Made by a program: the position numbers and the translations under genes. The notes below the pieces were generated by a model. The model was not told the origin of the DNA and ran no database searches. It was given only the letters and a program-made list of their open reading frames with translations. Below are positions 17,496 to 26,673 of a DNA stretch of 61,940 nt, piece after piece. Position 1 is the first letter of the stretch; each line of letters opens with the position of its first letter. Source of the stretch: an uncultured Varibaculum sp. (GTDB lineage: Bacteria > Actinomycetota > Actinomycetes > Actinomycetales > Actinomycetaceae); the NCBI RefSeq assembly GCF_902489465.1, contig NZ_CABTZZ010000011.1, positions 1 through 61,940 of the forward strand, given 5' to 3'.

Positions 17496-17975
17496 ATGAA
17501 CCAAGAACTAGATACGCTAGCGCGCCGCTTACAAGAGATGCTGCGCGAAAAGAGCTACACGATCGCCTGCGCCGAGTCTCTGACTGCCGGGCTGGTATGC
17601 GCAACTCTGTGTGATATTGCCGGAGCCTCCGATGTGGTCGCCGGGGGAGTTACCACCTACCAGACCCGCACGAAAAGCGAAGTCTTGGGGGTTTCGCGTT
17701 CTCGTCTACAAGAAACTGGAGCGGTAGATCCGGTGGTGGCCGAAGGAATGGCGTTGGGAGCGGCGAAACTGTTTTCTGCTGACGTGGCTCTGGCTACTAC
17801 AGGAGTGGCCGGGCCGGGTAGGCAAGACGGACATAGTGCCGGTACGGTGTTCATTGCGGTTGCAACTCCCGCTGGAGGAGCAACCACGGAGCTATCTTTA
17901 TCCGGAGATCGCAACCAGATTCGCCTGCAAACGGTTGCTGCCGTCCTCCAGCTGGCGATTGAGGCTTTAAGCTAA
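17496..17975 (+). CDS. pncC: CinA C-terminal-domain protein, nicotinamide-nucleotide amidohydrolase type
   Basis: The 159-residue protein corresponds to the CinA C-terminal (PncC) domain alone. It carries ACAESLTAGLVCATLCDIAGAS near residues 24-45 and TTGVAGPGRQDGHSAGTVFIA near 107-127, the signature glycine-rich segments of the family. PncC deamidates nicotinamide mononucleotide in NAD recycling. The N-terminal MoaB-like domain of full CinA is absent. In many actinobacteria this gene sits between pgsA and clgR; here it lies after recX. Confidence 0.88.
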   Translation: MNQELDTLARRLQEMLREKSYTIACAESLTAGLVCATLCDIAGASDVVAGGVTTYQTRTKSEVLGVSRSRLQETGAVDPVVAEGMALGAAKLFSADVALATTGVAGPGRQDGHSAGTVFIAVATPAGGATTELSLSGDRNQIRLQTVAAVLQLAIEALS

Positions 17976-18004
17976 GCGCTTGTGGGCGGTGCGGATTCCT
18001 CGGG

Positions 18005-18010
18005 TAACCT
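18005..18010 (+). promoter_or_regulatory. -10 element of a probable leaderless prfB promoter
   Basis: TAACCT ends exactly six bases before the prfB GTG. There is no Shine-Dalgarno sequence in the gap AGAAGC beyond a weak AGAAG, so a leaderless transcript is likely. Confidence 0.4.
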
Positions 18011-18016
18011 AGAAGC

Positions 18017-19138
18017 GTGGCATACGATTACGAAGAGCAACTGGCTAAGGCGCAAACTACTCTAGAGAAGATTCGGGCAGTTACTGATCCTGAAAAGTTG
18101 GGCGTCCAGATAAAAGAACTGGAACAAGCCAGCGTAGACCCCAATCTATGGGATGACCCTGATCATGCTCAGCAAGTAACTTCGCAGCTCTCTCACCTAA
18201 AATCTCGTCTTGACCAGGTAGAACGCTTAGATCAAAGCGTAGAGGATGCCCTAACCCTGCAAACTATGGCGGGCGAAGAGCTGGGGGAAGAGCGCGAAGA
18301 AATCTTATCTGAGCTGCGCACCCTGCTTGAAAAACTAAATAAAGAGCTCGCTGAACTCGAGGTTCAAACCCTACTTTCCGGTGAATACGATGAACGCCGG
18401 GCAGTGGTTACTATCCGTTCTGGGGTTGGGGGAGTAGACGCCGCAGATTTTGCGGAAATGCTGTTGCGAATGTATTTACGTTGGGCGGAGCGCCATGGCT
18501 ATCCCACTCAGGTGATGGATACTTCTTATGCGGAGGAAGCTGGAATCAAGTCCGCTACTTTCCAGATTGACGCGCCTTATGCCTATGGGACTTTATCAGT
18601 GGAGGCTGGAACCCACCGCCTGGTGCGACAAAGTCCTTTCGATAATCAGTCCCGCCGGCAAACTTCTTTTGCCGCGGTAGAAGTGATCCCCCTGATTGAA
18701 TCCGATGACCAGATCGAGATTCCCGAATCCGATTTGCGGATAGATGTATTCCGCTCTTCTGGCCCGGGCGGGCAATCGGTAAATACTACCGACTCGGCGG
18801 TACGAATGACGCACATTCCCACCGGGATCGTAGTGAGTATGCAAAACGAAAAGTCCCAGATCCAAAACCGGGCGGCGGCGCTGCGAGTATTACAATCGCG
18901 GCTTTTGCAGTTGCGACACGAGGAAGAACAAGCCAAGAAGAAGGAACTGGCCGGAGAGGTAAAAGCCTCTTGGGGAGACCAGATGCGCTCCTATGTTATG
19001 CACCCGTATAAGATGGTGAAAGACCTGCGTACTCTAGAGGAATCATCGCAGGTAGATTCGGTGTTAGATGGGGATATTGATAGTTTCTTAGATGCGGGGA
19101 TCCGGTGGCGTAAAGCCCAGGAAGAAAGTGAGAACTAG
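18017..19138 (+). CDS. prfB: Peptide chain release factor 2
   Basis: Recognises UGA and UAA stop codons and triggers peptide release. The 373-residue protein has the codon-reading tripeptide SPF at residues 206-208 and the catalytic GGQ at 251-253. The N-terminus is encoded in one uninterrupted frame from a GTG start, so the programmed +1 frameshift near codon 25 that controls prfB in many bacteria is absent. ftsE-ftsX follow, a common actinobacterial order (prfB-ftsEX-smpB). Confidence 0.97.
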   Translation: MAYDYEEQLAKAQTTLEKIRAVTDPEKLGVQIKELEQASVDPNLWDDPDHAQQVTSQLSHLKSRLDQVERLDQSVEDALTLQTMAGEELGEEREEILSELRTLLEKLNKELAELEVQTLLSGEYDERRAVVTIRSGVGGVDAADFAEMLLRMYLRWAERHGYPTQVMDTSYAEEAGIKSATFQIDAPYAYGTLSVEAGTHRLVRQSPFDNQSRRQTSFAAVEVIPLIESDDQIEIPESDLRIDVFRSSGPGGQSVNTTDSAVRMTHIPTGIVVSMQNEKSQIQNRAAALRVLQSRLLQLRHEEEQAKKKELAGEVKASWGDQMRSYVMHPYKMVKDLRTLEESSQVDSVLDGDIDSFLDAGIRWRKAQEESEN

Positions 19139-19246
19139 CACGTCAAAGCACTAAGCGTCCCCTAATCGGCGTGTAAGCACCAATGCTGCTTCCCCAGGCG
19201 CTAAGTTGGTCAGTGCCGGAGGCTTTCAACAGCTAGTGGGGGATGC

Positions 19247-19939
19247 ATGATTACTTTTGACGATGTCTCAATGGTTTATAAGCGGGGGGCACGCCCTGCT
19301 TTAAACCACGTGAGCACCAATATAGAGCGGGGAGAATTCGTTTTCCTCGTGGGTAAATCAGGTTCGGGGAAGTCTACTTTTCTAACTATGATTTACCGCG
19401 AAAACAGTCCCACTGCAGGCACCGTGACGGTGTTGGGAAAGGATGTTGGCAGGCTCTCACGGTGGAAAGTTCCGAAATTACGTCGTCAAATCGGTACAGT
19501 TTTTCAAGATTTCCGCCTGCTAGATAACAAATCCGTGGAAGCAAATGTGGCCTTAGCGATGCAGGTGATTGGGCGCCCTCGGCACGCTATAAAAACGGAA
19601 GTACCCCAAGTGTTATCGCTGGTGGGATTAGAGGGCAAAGAAAAACGGATGCCCTATGAGCTATCGGGAGGGGAACAGCAGCGAGTAGCGATCGCCCGCG
19701 CGATGGTTAATCGCCCGGAGATTTTACTGGCGGATGAGCCGACCGGAAATCTGGATCCGAAAACCTCGCTGGGGATTATGCGTCTGCTGGATCGGATTAA
19801 CCGCACGGGCACCACGGTAGTGATGGCAACTCACGACGATGAAATTGTCAATCAGTTACGCAAACGAGTGATTGAACTTGTAGATGGGGAAATTGTGCGC
19901 GACCAGGATCGCGGCGTGTACGGATCGAGTCGAGGCTAG
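19247..19939 (+). CDS. ftsE: Cell division ATP-binding protein FtsE
   Basis: ATPase of the FtsEX complex, which couples division to activation of peptidoglycan hydrolases. The 230-residue ABC protein has Walker A GKSGSGKS at residues 36-43, the signature LSGGEQQRV near 139-147 and Walker B ILLADEPTGNLD near 160-171. ftsX starts eight bases after the stop and carries the membrane part. Confidence 0.96.
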   Translation: MITFDDVSMVYKRGARPALNHVSTNIERGEFVFLVGKSGSGKSTFLTMIYRENSPTAGTVTVLGKDVGRLSRWKVPKLRRQIGTVFQDFRLLDNKSVEANVALAMQVIGRPRHAIKTEVPQVLSLVGLEGKEKRMPYELSGGEQQRVAIARAMVNRPEILLADEPTGNLDPKTSLGIMRLLDRINRTGTTVVMATHDDEIVNQLRKRVIELVDGEIVRDQDRGVYGSSRG

Positions 19940-19947
19940 GAGAAGAA

Positions 19948-20862
19948 ATGCGTTTGCGGTTTATCCTTGGCCGGGTTTTTTCCGGACTAGGACATAATAT
20001 GGCGATGACCATTTCGGTGGTGTTGGTGACCTTTATTTCCCTGCTATTTGTGGGGGTAGGTGGCCTTTCCCAGATGCAGATTTCTGCTATGCAAAAGGAA
20101 TGGTACGCCAAGGTGGAAGTCAGCGTCTATATGTGCGCTCAAGACGACCAGGTGGGCAACTGTAACGGTCAGCAAGCTACTAAGCAGCAGATTCAGGATG
20201 TCCGCGACGAGTTAGAACACGGAACTTTAGCGGCCTATATTGACCATTACGATTTCCAGGATCACGATCAGGTGTATGCGGATTTCCAGAAGCAATATGG
20301 GGATACCACTTTAGGGCAAGCCACTAAACCGGAAATGTTACCCCAGGCTTTTCGGATAAAAATGAAGGATCCGTCCCAATATGAGATTGTCTCAGCCCAA
20401 CTAGAGGGGCAGCCGGGGGTAGAACAGGTTCAAGACCAATCCCAGTTGGTTAAACCGCTAATGAATCTGTTTAGCCAGGCTAGTCGGATTTCCTGGGGAT
20501 TGGCGGCGGTGATGGCGATTGCGGCGATCCTCCTGATTGTAACCACTATCCGGCTGTCGGCCATGTCGCGGCAAAAAGAAACCGAGATTATGAGGATGGA
20601 AGGTGCCTCCGGGTTGTTTATCCAACTACCCTTTATGATCGAGGGCGCGCTGTGTGCACTTTTGGGCGCCTTGCTGGCTTGCGGGGCGCTATACGCGGGC
20701 GTGAAATACCTGGTGCAAGGGTGGTTGCAGAAGACCATTCCTTTCATTCAATTCGTAAATGTGCGCGAGGTAGCCATTTTGTCGGGCATTATCGTGGTGG
20801 CGGCCTTGGTGCTTTCGATTATTGCTTCCCTTGCTTCCTTAGCTAAATACGCGAAGGTGTAG
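19948..20862 (+). CDS. ftsX: Cell division membrane protein FtsX
   Basis: Membrane partner of FtsE. The 304-residue protein has one membrane helix near residues 18-42, a large extracellular domain (about 45-175) that in other species contacts a hydrolase, and three more helices between about 180 and 300. Two cysteines in the first part of the outer domain (VYMC and GNCN) may form a disulfide. The M23 peptidase encoded two bases after the stop is the probable hydrolase partner. Confidence 0.95.
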   Translation: MRLRFILGRVFSGLGHNMAMTISVVLVTFISLLFVGVGGLSQMQISAMQKEWYAKVEVSVYMCAQDDQVGNCNGQQATKQQIQDVRDELEHGTLAAYIDHYDFQDHDQVYADFQKQYGDTTLGQATKPEMLPQAFRIKMKDPSQYEIVSAQLEGQPGVEQVQDQSQLVKPLMNLFSQASRISWGLAAVMAIAAILLIVTTIRLSAMSRQKETEIMRMEGASGLFIQLPFMIEGALCALLGALLACGALYAGVKYLVQGWLQKTIPFIQFVNVREVAILSGIIVVAALVLSIIASLASLAKYAKV

Positions 20863-20864
20863 CT

Positions 20865-22184
20865 ATGGTTTTTAGAACACGTTTAGGAAAAATCCTTAGT
20901 GCCACGTTAATAACTGGATCCTTGGTGCTGGCTGGCGCCTCCAGTACTGCTCTGGCTTCCGATCGCTCAAAAGCAGCGGATAAAGAAAAAGCCGCTTCCA
21001 GTAAGGCGGCGCAGCTACGGGCTTCTTTGGAAGATGTCAGCGCGGATTTAGCTGAGTCAGTGATCGCCCTGGAAAATACCAAGGAAGCGCAAAAAACTGC
21101 CCAGGGTGCATATGACGAGGCCGTGCGAGTGCAATCTAACGCGGCACGCGAGCAAGCCCAGGCGCAAGACCATTTGGATGTGGCTAGTGCGCAACTGAAA
21201 CGGGTGGAACAAGCCCTGGCTGCCTCGCAAGAAAAGGAGAGTGAAAACTTGAGCAATATCGGGCGGGTGGCGCGAGAAACCTACACCAACCCGACTGTTG
21301 GGGGATCTTTCGAGTTTTTCATTTCCGATAAGGACAGCGGGGATTTAAGTACCTATGCCCGTAATGCACAATTGGCTGCCCAGCTACAATCTGATTCTTT
21401 GAAAAATGTGCAAAACCAAATTGTGGGGCAAAAAAACGCGCAAATGGAGCAGCGCGAACTGACTGCTCAAGTTCGCAAGTTAAAGGAAGAGGCCGATGCG
21501 GCTTTGCAGGTTGCCCAGAGCGCTAAAAACATCAAGCAGACAAAACTTGCGCAGCTAAATCAGACTCTGGAACAAAAGAAACAGCGCGAAGGCGAGCTAG
21601 CAGCTAAGAAAGGTGAGATCTCGAAACAGCTAGCGCAAGCCGAAAAGGAGCAGCAACAGGCACAGGAACGGATTAGGCAAATTGATGCCCAAAATCGGAA
21701 AGCCCAAAATGCCCGGAGCGCTAATAAGGGTCGCAATGCCCCCAGAGGAAATGCCGGTAGCAGCATTGCCGGTTTTGGCTCCGGAGGGATTTTCCAAGCC
21801 CCGATTAAGGGGGGAATGTATCTAACTTCTCCCTTTGGATACCGAATTCACCCGGTGACCGGACAGCGGCGCTTGCATATGGGAGCGGATATTCACGCTG
21901 CCTGTGGGGTGCCGCAGTATGCATCCGCCAATGGCACCGTGGTTTCTACCCGTTATGAAGGTACTGGGGGGAATACAGTGACGATTAACCATGGGATGCT
22001 GGGAGGCAATTCCTGGATCAGTGTTTATCGCCATATGACTCACTTTGCTACTAGCCCGGGAGCGCGGGTGGCTAAGGGACAACTGATTGGCTATACCGGT
22101 GCTACCGGCAGGGTAACCGGCTGTCACGTGCATTTTGAGCTGTGGAAGAACGGTTCGGTAATAAATCCCATACCGCTTCCCTAG
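20865..22184 (+). CDS. Secreted coiled-coil M23 peptidase, probable FtsEX-dependent factor
   Basis: The 439-residue protein has a signal peptide (cleavage probably after ALA near residue 29), about 230 residues of heptad-rich coiled coil, a short Asn/Gly/Arg linker, and a C-terminal LytM/M23 domain. The zinc motifs are complete: HMGAD at 338-342 and HVH at 421-423, so it should be an active endopeptidase. This layout resembles EnvC, which FtsEX controls in proteobacteria, and differs from mycobacteria, where FtsEX works with the NlpC/P60 enzyme RipC. Placement two bases after ftsX makes a role in daughter-cell separation likely. Confidence 0.9.
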   Translation: MVFRTRLGKILSATLITGSLVLAGASSTALASDRSKAADKEKAASSKAAQLRASLEDVSADLAESVIALENTKEAQKTAQGAYDEAVRVQSNAAREQAQAQDHLDVASAQLKRVEQALAASQEKESENLSNIGRVARETYTNPTVGGSFEFFISDKDSGDLSTYARNAQLAAQLQSDSLKNVQNQIVGQKNAQMEQRELTAQVRKLKEEADAALQVAQSAKNIKQTKLAQLNQTLEQKKQREGELAAKKGEISKQLAQAEKEQQQAQERIRQIDAQNRKAQNARSANKGRNAPRGNAGSSIAGFGSGGIFQAPIKGGMYLTSPFGYRIHPVTGQRRLHMGADIHAACGVPQYASANGTVVSTRYEGTGGNTVTINHGMLGGNSWISVYRHMTHFATSPGARVAKGQLIGYTGATGRVTGCHVHFELWKNGSVINPIPLP

Positions 22185-22210
22185 CAATTATGCGATAGCG
22201 TAGGAACGCT

Positions 22211-22726
22211 ATGAGTAAGAAAAACAAGGGTCAGGGCGCGCCCGCTGCTTCCAAGGAGGGCGTGCAGATGATTGCGCGCAATAAAAAGGCGCTGCATGAC
22301 TTTTTTATTGAAGAAACCTATGAGGCAGGTTTGGTACTTACCGGTACCGAGGTAAAATCCTTGCGCATGGGCAGAGCCTCTTTAACCGAATCTTGGGTGG
22401 AGATTGACCGTGGGGAAGCCTGGCTGCAGCATGCTCACATTCCCATGTACATTAACGGTACCTGGTCGAATCATGCCCCGTTACGTAAACGCAAACTGCT
22501 ACTACATCGTAGAGAAATAGATAAGTTGAGCGGTCAAGTGGCGGCTAAGGGACATACCATTGTTCCTTTGGAGCTCTATTTTTCCAGCGGTCGGGTGAAA
22601 GTGAAAATCGCGCTCGCCCGCGGTAAACAAGAGTGGGATAAGCGGCAAACCTTGCGCGAGCAGCAGGATGAACGTGAAGCTCAACGAGCTATGAAAGATT
22701 GGAATCGGCGCGCGCCGGTGGGCTAG
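22211..22726 (+). CDS. smpB: SsrA-binding protein
   Basis: Binds tmRNA and delivers it to stalled ribosomes for trans-translation. The 171-residue protein has the family core (EAGLVLTGTEVKSLRMGRASL near residues 38-58) and the lysine/arginine-rich C-terminal tail needed in the decoding centre. It ends the prfB-ftsEX-M23 cluster. The tmRNA gene, often next door, is not visible in the downstream 140 bases. Confidence 0.96.
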   Translation: MSKKNKGQGAPAASKEGVQMIARNKKALHDFFIEETYEAGLVLTGTEVKSLRMGRASLTESWVEIDRGEAWLQHAHIPMYINGTWSNHAPLRKRKLLLHRREIDKLSGQVAAKGHTIVPLELYFSSGRVKVKIALARGKQEWDKRQTLREQQDEREAQRAMKDWNRRAPVG

Positions 22727-22813
22727 CTCCCGGTTTAAGTAGCCGATCCTCGTTTGCCTTACTGCAAATCTGGGGAGGAGCGTTTCAAGAGCGCTGGAAG
22801 CATAAAACAAAAA

Positions 22814-22852
22814 CTCTCTGCTAACTTGCCATCAGGCAAGGTTAACAGAGAG
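22814..22852 (-). terminator. Bidirectional terminator between smpB and whiB
   Basis: Arms CTCTCTG-TAAC-TTGCC and GGCAA-GTTA-CAGAGAG form a stem with single-base bulges. Read on the minus strand it is followed by TTTTTGTTTT, a good terminator for whiB; read on the plus strand it is followed by CTATTATTT and can also end smpB transcripts. Confidence 0.75.
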
Positions 22853-22871
22853 CTATTATTTGGTATTTCAG

Positions 22872-23120
22872 TTAGCAGGCGCGGCGGGCACGAGCCTTGC
22901 GACGGCGCATGCTGCGCCGCTCATCTTCGCTCTTTCCACCCCAGACTCCGGCATCCTGGTTGTTATCAAGTGCCCAAGCCAGGCAGGTTGACTCTACTTC
23001 GCAGCGCGCACAGACCATTTTTGCGCGCTCCGCCTGGGCGATAGCGGGGCCGGTATTTCCGATCGGGAAGAAAAGTTCCGGATCCTCTTCTAGACAGGCT
23101 GCGCGTGAACGCCAATCCAT
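22872..23120 (-). CDS. whiB: WhiB-family iron-sulfur regulator, WhiB1-like
   Basis: The 82-residue protein has the four cysteines that hold a [4Fe-4S] cluster (Cys9, 37, 40, 46), the turn GVWGG near 59-63 and a basic DNA-binding tail (RRRKARARR). The N-terminus WRSRAACLEEDPELFFP closely resembles WhiB1, an essential nitric-oxide-responsive regulator in mycobacteria, more than WhiB2, 3 or 7. WhiB proteins act with the sigma factor. A clear AGGAG precedes the ATG. The upstream 180 bases hold its promoter; two AACGAT repeats ten bases apart lie there (23141-23156). Confidence 0.93.
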   Translation of the reverse strand: MDWRSRAACLEEDPELFFPIGNTGPAIAQAERAKMVCARCEVESTCLAWALDNNQDAGVWGGKSEDERRSMRRRKARARRAC

Positions 23121-23304
23121 CTGCGTCTCCTTTTAAGGTTAACGATAGGTAACGATTTTGCGGGTAACTGCCCTTATAGATCACTATCTTGGCGGGCAGC
23201 TGCTTTGCTACTTACTATTTTTTTAGTTACAAACAGATAAATCAAGGGTTTTAACAGTTCGGAGCCGTTTTTTTGCGTGTAACCGCTCACAAAAGAAGCA
23301 GATT

Positions 23305-26300
23305 TTAGTGAAGTTTAGAAGAAATAGCCACTTGGATGGCGAAACCTTTACCTTTTTTGATCATCATCCCGCGTCCCGGAACTAACCCAATTTGGTCCGG
23401 AAGAGCCTGGGAATCTATTCCCTTTAGAAAAGGACGACATTGCGCGGCACTGCCTAAAACTACCAGAATCGCCCGCTGGCGTAGCTCAGAAAGCGGCCCT
23501 GAAAAAGAAGTTTGCAGAACCTCGGGACTGACCGAGGCAATCATTGGCTTCCTCCTGGAACGGCCATCCGGATCTCGCGAGGAGGACGCTGAGACCTTTC
23601 CTGTTTCCCGAGGAGGGGACACGCTCACCTCTGCAGACGAGGTAAGCCGGGGATCATGAGCGTTTAAATCCTCAACTATTTCGTGATCAGGCAAGAAACT
23701 GGCGAGCAGGTTAACAGTAGTGGTTTTCCCGCTACCATTGTCGCCGATTATCAACCAATCTTGCTCAGAATCGTCTCTTCCTACCGGCAGCGATCCGGAT
23801 AATCCTAAAGCAAGAATATTTTCCGATTCTTGGTGGTTTTCCAAGTTCGGCAGGTGAAAGAGAGCAGGCAGAGCTCGCAGACGCGTTTGGGGGCAGTTTA
23901 AGTAGTTTTCGTCCTCGGGAATCGGGGGCACCGCCGCCCTAAAGGGGGTCGCTTCCTGGCTCGGGGAAAATACAAAGATCCCCGCTTCGCTGATCTGTTC
24001 TAAAACTTGGGGGGTAAAACCGGCTTGGGCAGCCTGCACTCCATCACGAATTCCCCCCACTATTTGGGTTTTTAGTCCGTGAAATAGCCGTGAAGAAGCC
24101 ATAGACGGCCCGGAGACTACTAGCAGCGAAATCCCCAGCGCTTCGCTTTGGCGGCAAATAGAGGTCAACAAATCATTTCCGCTTAGCGGACCGTAGGTGC
24201 GCTCGAGTGAATCCAGCAGATCTTCACAGTCATCGATAATTAGTGTCCCTGAAAGCTGTCCCCGACTGGCCAGTTTTAATAGCTGCAAGCTAACCTGCGG
24301 GGTAGTGGCAATAGTTCCCGGCCAAGTTTCCTGATGAGTTTCGTTAAACGATGGTCCAAAGAATTGTGGCGGTGAGGTGCAAATAACGTGGACTTCCCTT
24401 CCTCGATTGGCCAGTTGTAAAGCCACCATCAAAGCTAGAGTGGTTCTACCAGAACCAGCCGAACCTACCACCTGCACAGAAAACTTCTCCGGCAGCGTTA
24501 AAGAGGAAGTACATTGCCGGTGCGGATAATCACCCAACCCCAAAACTACTTCGTCACCCGCTGGTGGTAGCTGCGGCAAAGTGATGCGGCGAGGCAGGGG
24601 AGCAGCCCAGGGAAGCCGGGGCGGACAGGGAGGGTGCCAAGCCACGCGACACAGCTGCGCTAGTTGCACGGCCTGCTCAGCACGCGGGATCCAAGCAAAT
24701 TGCACCAGCTTTCCGGAAGCATCGCTGGCAGAGGTTATCCAAGCACGCCCGGCAATCGCCGGTAACTTAGCGCCGCGACTGTCTCCCAATATATCTGTAG
24801 AATCTGCAGGTTCTAACACCCGTAAACAAATCCGCAGTCCCATATTCGACTTGATTTGTCCATCCACGATCCCCGCCGGACGTTGGGTAGCCAAAATTAA
24901 ATGAATCCCCAGACTGCGCCCCAAAGTCGCTAACCGGATTAAAGAATCAAGTAAATCCGGATGGTCGGTAGCTAGTACTCGAAACTCGTCCACCACTACC
25001 ACAATCCGCGGATGCTGCCGGCTTTGGTGTTGTTCTCGGTATTTAATCTCGGCGTTCAAGGATAAGATAGCCCGTCTGGTCAGCGCAGATTCCAGATCCG
25101 TTAAAATACCCAAAACGTGCGGTAGGGACTGCAATTTTTTAAAAGCATCCCCTCCTTTATAATCCACCAGCACATATTGCAGTTTGCTGGGGGGATGAGA
25201 TAACGCCATGGAAAGCAGCCAGGTGGTCAAGGCTGCCGATTTGCCCGCCCCGGTGGTTCCAGCCAAGAGGGCGTGGGGTCCGTCTTTAACCAAATCCAAG
25301 TAGCTGACTCCCTGGGCATCAAGAGCCACTGGAGCCTGCAAACCCTGGGAATGTTTCCAATTGTCGGTAATCGTCGCCAAAGGTGCACCGGCACCGATAA
25401 TCTGCGGCCACAGCTGCTCAAAAGGAACATTATCAGCGAGTTTGCTTACAGATTCATCAGCGTGATCCCGCCAAAGCAATTCGCACCAGAACAGGCTCGG
25501 TAAATCAGCATGAGCAGTAGTGCGCCGGTGGTGTGGTACCGGCACAATCCGATTCGCCCACACCGGAGCCCGACCGGGAGTTTTCGCCCAGGTAACCCAA
25601 ATACTATCTTTGCAACCTACAGGTTTTTGGGAAGGAGAAACCAGTACTACTCGCGGAAGTGAGCGTTCCGAGTGCCCTGCAAGCGTGTCCGGATAATCTC
25701 GGGCAGCTAGCACGTCCTCGCCAGGAGCTTTTTCGCTATCCCCATAGCCATCTGGGGGATGGTCTGGGTTGCCACCGGTAAAATCTGCCGCGGTGACGGC
25801 TAAATCCAGCCGGTAGCGGGCTCCTTCTTGCCAGGATAGTTGCGCTGCCCACCACAGGGCGCGTTCGCGGGCATAGCTGCCGGTAAAGCAGACTTTATCC
25901 CCTCCTTTAGCGCGGATAACCCGATGTGGACTTATCCAGGCGCCCACTTCGCCGGAGCCATTACAGGAGGCAGGCGGGCAGGAGGGGCGTTCTGATTGGC
26001 TAGCAACCAGCAGCAACTGCGCGGGACTTACCGGGCGGGGGCGGCGATAAAACCAAACCCCAAATCCCAAGATCGCGATGCCGGTAAAAATCAGTATTCC
26101 CACTAGAACAGGAATCCGGAGGAGGGAAATAAGTGAGAGCGGTAAGAACACCAGCATGGGCAAGAACAGCCATTGCCGCCAAGACCCCAGTTGCATCTGC
26201 GGGCGAGGACGGGGAACTCGCAGGTTGCGCGGACGCGGGGAAACCTTTAATACCGTGTTTCCGGCGCGAATCCTAGAAGATGCCCCGATCTCTTGCTCCT

Positions 26301-26556
26301 GGCGGATCCGCGAAAAGCAGGAAGCAGTTGCGCCTCGAAAAGTGCCATTAGCTGAACCGAGATCCCGCACCCGCAGTTTGTCTGGCTGAGAGATAAACAA
26401 TAGGTGTTCGCGTGATACTGCCCGGTCGTGCAGTTGAAGTCTTCCCAGCGCGCAATAGTTGCCCACGAAGGGTAACACTAAGCCGGCGGCTGGGCCGCGC
26501 TCTATCTGCAAATGACAGGGAGCAGCTAACGCTCGCCGCACTGATTCCAACTCCAT
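23305..26556 (-). CDS. FHA-FtsK/SpoIIIE multi-ATPase, EssC/EccC-like
   Basis: The 1083-residue protein has an N-terminal FHA domain (GR at 38-39, SREH at 48-51, NGT at 70-72) that should bind phosphothreonine, two membrane helices near 128-168, and three ATPase-like modules. The first has Walker A GTTGAGKS near 433-440 and Walker B VVVVDEF near 520; the second has a P-loop GSAGSGRTT near 699 and IIDD near 772; the third has GDNGSGKTTT near 937. This is the layout of EssC/EccC, the motor of type VII secretion. No WXG100 substrate, EccB, EccD, EsaA or EssB gene lies nearby, so it may be an orphan motor or the main locus is elsewhere. Its -10 element suggests a leaderless transcript. Confidence 0.88.
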   Translation of the reverse strand: MELESVRRALAAPCHLQIERGPAAGLVLPFVGNYCALGRLQLHDRAVSREHLLFISQPDKLRVRDLGSANGTFRGATASCFSRIRQEQEIGASSRIRAGNTVLKVSPRPRNLRVPRPRPQMQLGSWRQWLFLPMLVFLPLSLISLLRIPVLVGILIFTGIAILGFGVWFYRRPRPVSPAQLLLVASQSERPSCPPASCNGSGEVGAWISPHRVIRAKGGDKVCFTGSYARERALWWAAQLSWQEGARYRLDLAVTAADFTGGNPDHPPDGYGDSEKAPGEDVLAARDYPDTLAGHSERSLPRVVLVSPSQKPVGCKDSIWVTWAKTPGRAPVWANRIVPVPHHRRTTAHADLPSLFWCELLWRDHADESVSKLADNVPFEQLWPQIIGAGAPLATITDNWKHSQGLQAPVALDAQGVSYLDLVKDGPHALLAGTTGAGKSAALTTWLLSMALSHPPSKLQYVLVDYKGGDAFKKLQSLPHVLGILTDLESALTRRAILSLNAEIKYREQHQSRQHPRIVVVVDEFRVLATDHPDLLDSLIRLATLGRSLGIHLILATQRPAGIVDGQIKSNMGLRICLRVLEPADSTDILGDSRGAKLPAIAGRAWITSASDASGKLVQFAWIPRAEQAVQLAQLCRVAWHPPCPPRLPWAAPLPRRITLPQLPPAGDEVVLGLGDYPHRQCTSSLTLPEKFSVQVVGSAGSGRTTLALMVALQLANRGREVHVICTSPPQFFGPSFNETHQETWPGTIATTPQVSLQLLKLASRGQLSGTLIIDDCEDLLDSLERTYGPLSGNDLLTSICRQSEALGISLLVVSGPSMASSRLFHGLKTQIVGGIRDGVQAAQAGFTPQVLEQISEAGIFVFSPSQEATPFRAAVPPIPEDENYLNCPQTRLRALPALFHLPNLENHQESENILALGLSGSLPVGRDDSEQDWLIIGDNGSGKTTTVNLLASFLPDHEIVEDLNAHDPRLTSSAEVSVSPPRETGKVSASSSRDPDGRSRRKPMIASVSPEVLQTSFSGPLSELRQRAILVVLGSAAQCRPFLKGIDSQALPDQIGLVPGRGMMIKKGKGFAIQVAISSKLH

Positions 26557-26562
26557 TTGGCC

Positions 26563-26568
26563 AATCTA
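26563..26568 (-). promoter_or_regulatory. -10 element of a probable leaderless promoter for the EssC-like gene
   Basis: On the minus strand TAGATT is followed by six bases (GGCCAA) and the ATG, with no ribosome site. The gap between this gene and ligA is 117 bases and must hold both divergent promoters. Confidence 0.5.
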
Positions 26569-26673
26569 ACTGCCGCTAAGACTGCTCTGCCAGATTGGTT
26601 TTGTAGGCTGTGGATAACTCCTAAAGGAAAAGGAATCTTTTTCTTTTCGGAATAAAAAAGGGAAAATGAAGCC

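Noticed and set aside
18017..18130. Programmed frameshift in prfB
   Set aside because: The N-terminus is in one frame from the GTG, with no internal TGA, so no frameshift is needed.
22727..22813. tmRNA gene after smpB
   Set aside because: The 87 bases before the terminator are too short and lack a tRNA-like end or tag frame.
23221..23304. Terminator after the EssC-like gene
   Set aside because: Only an imperfect GAGC...GCTC pairing is present and the T-run is on the wrong side.
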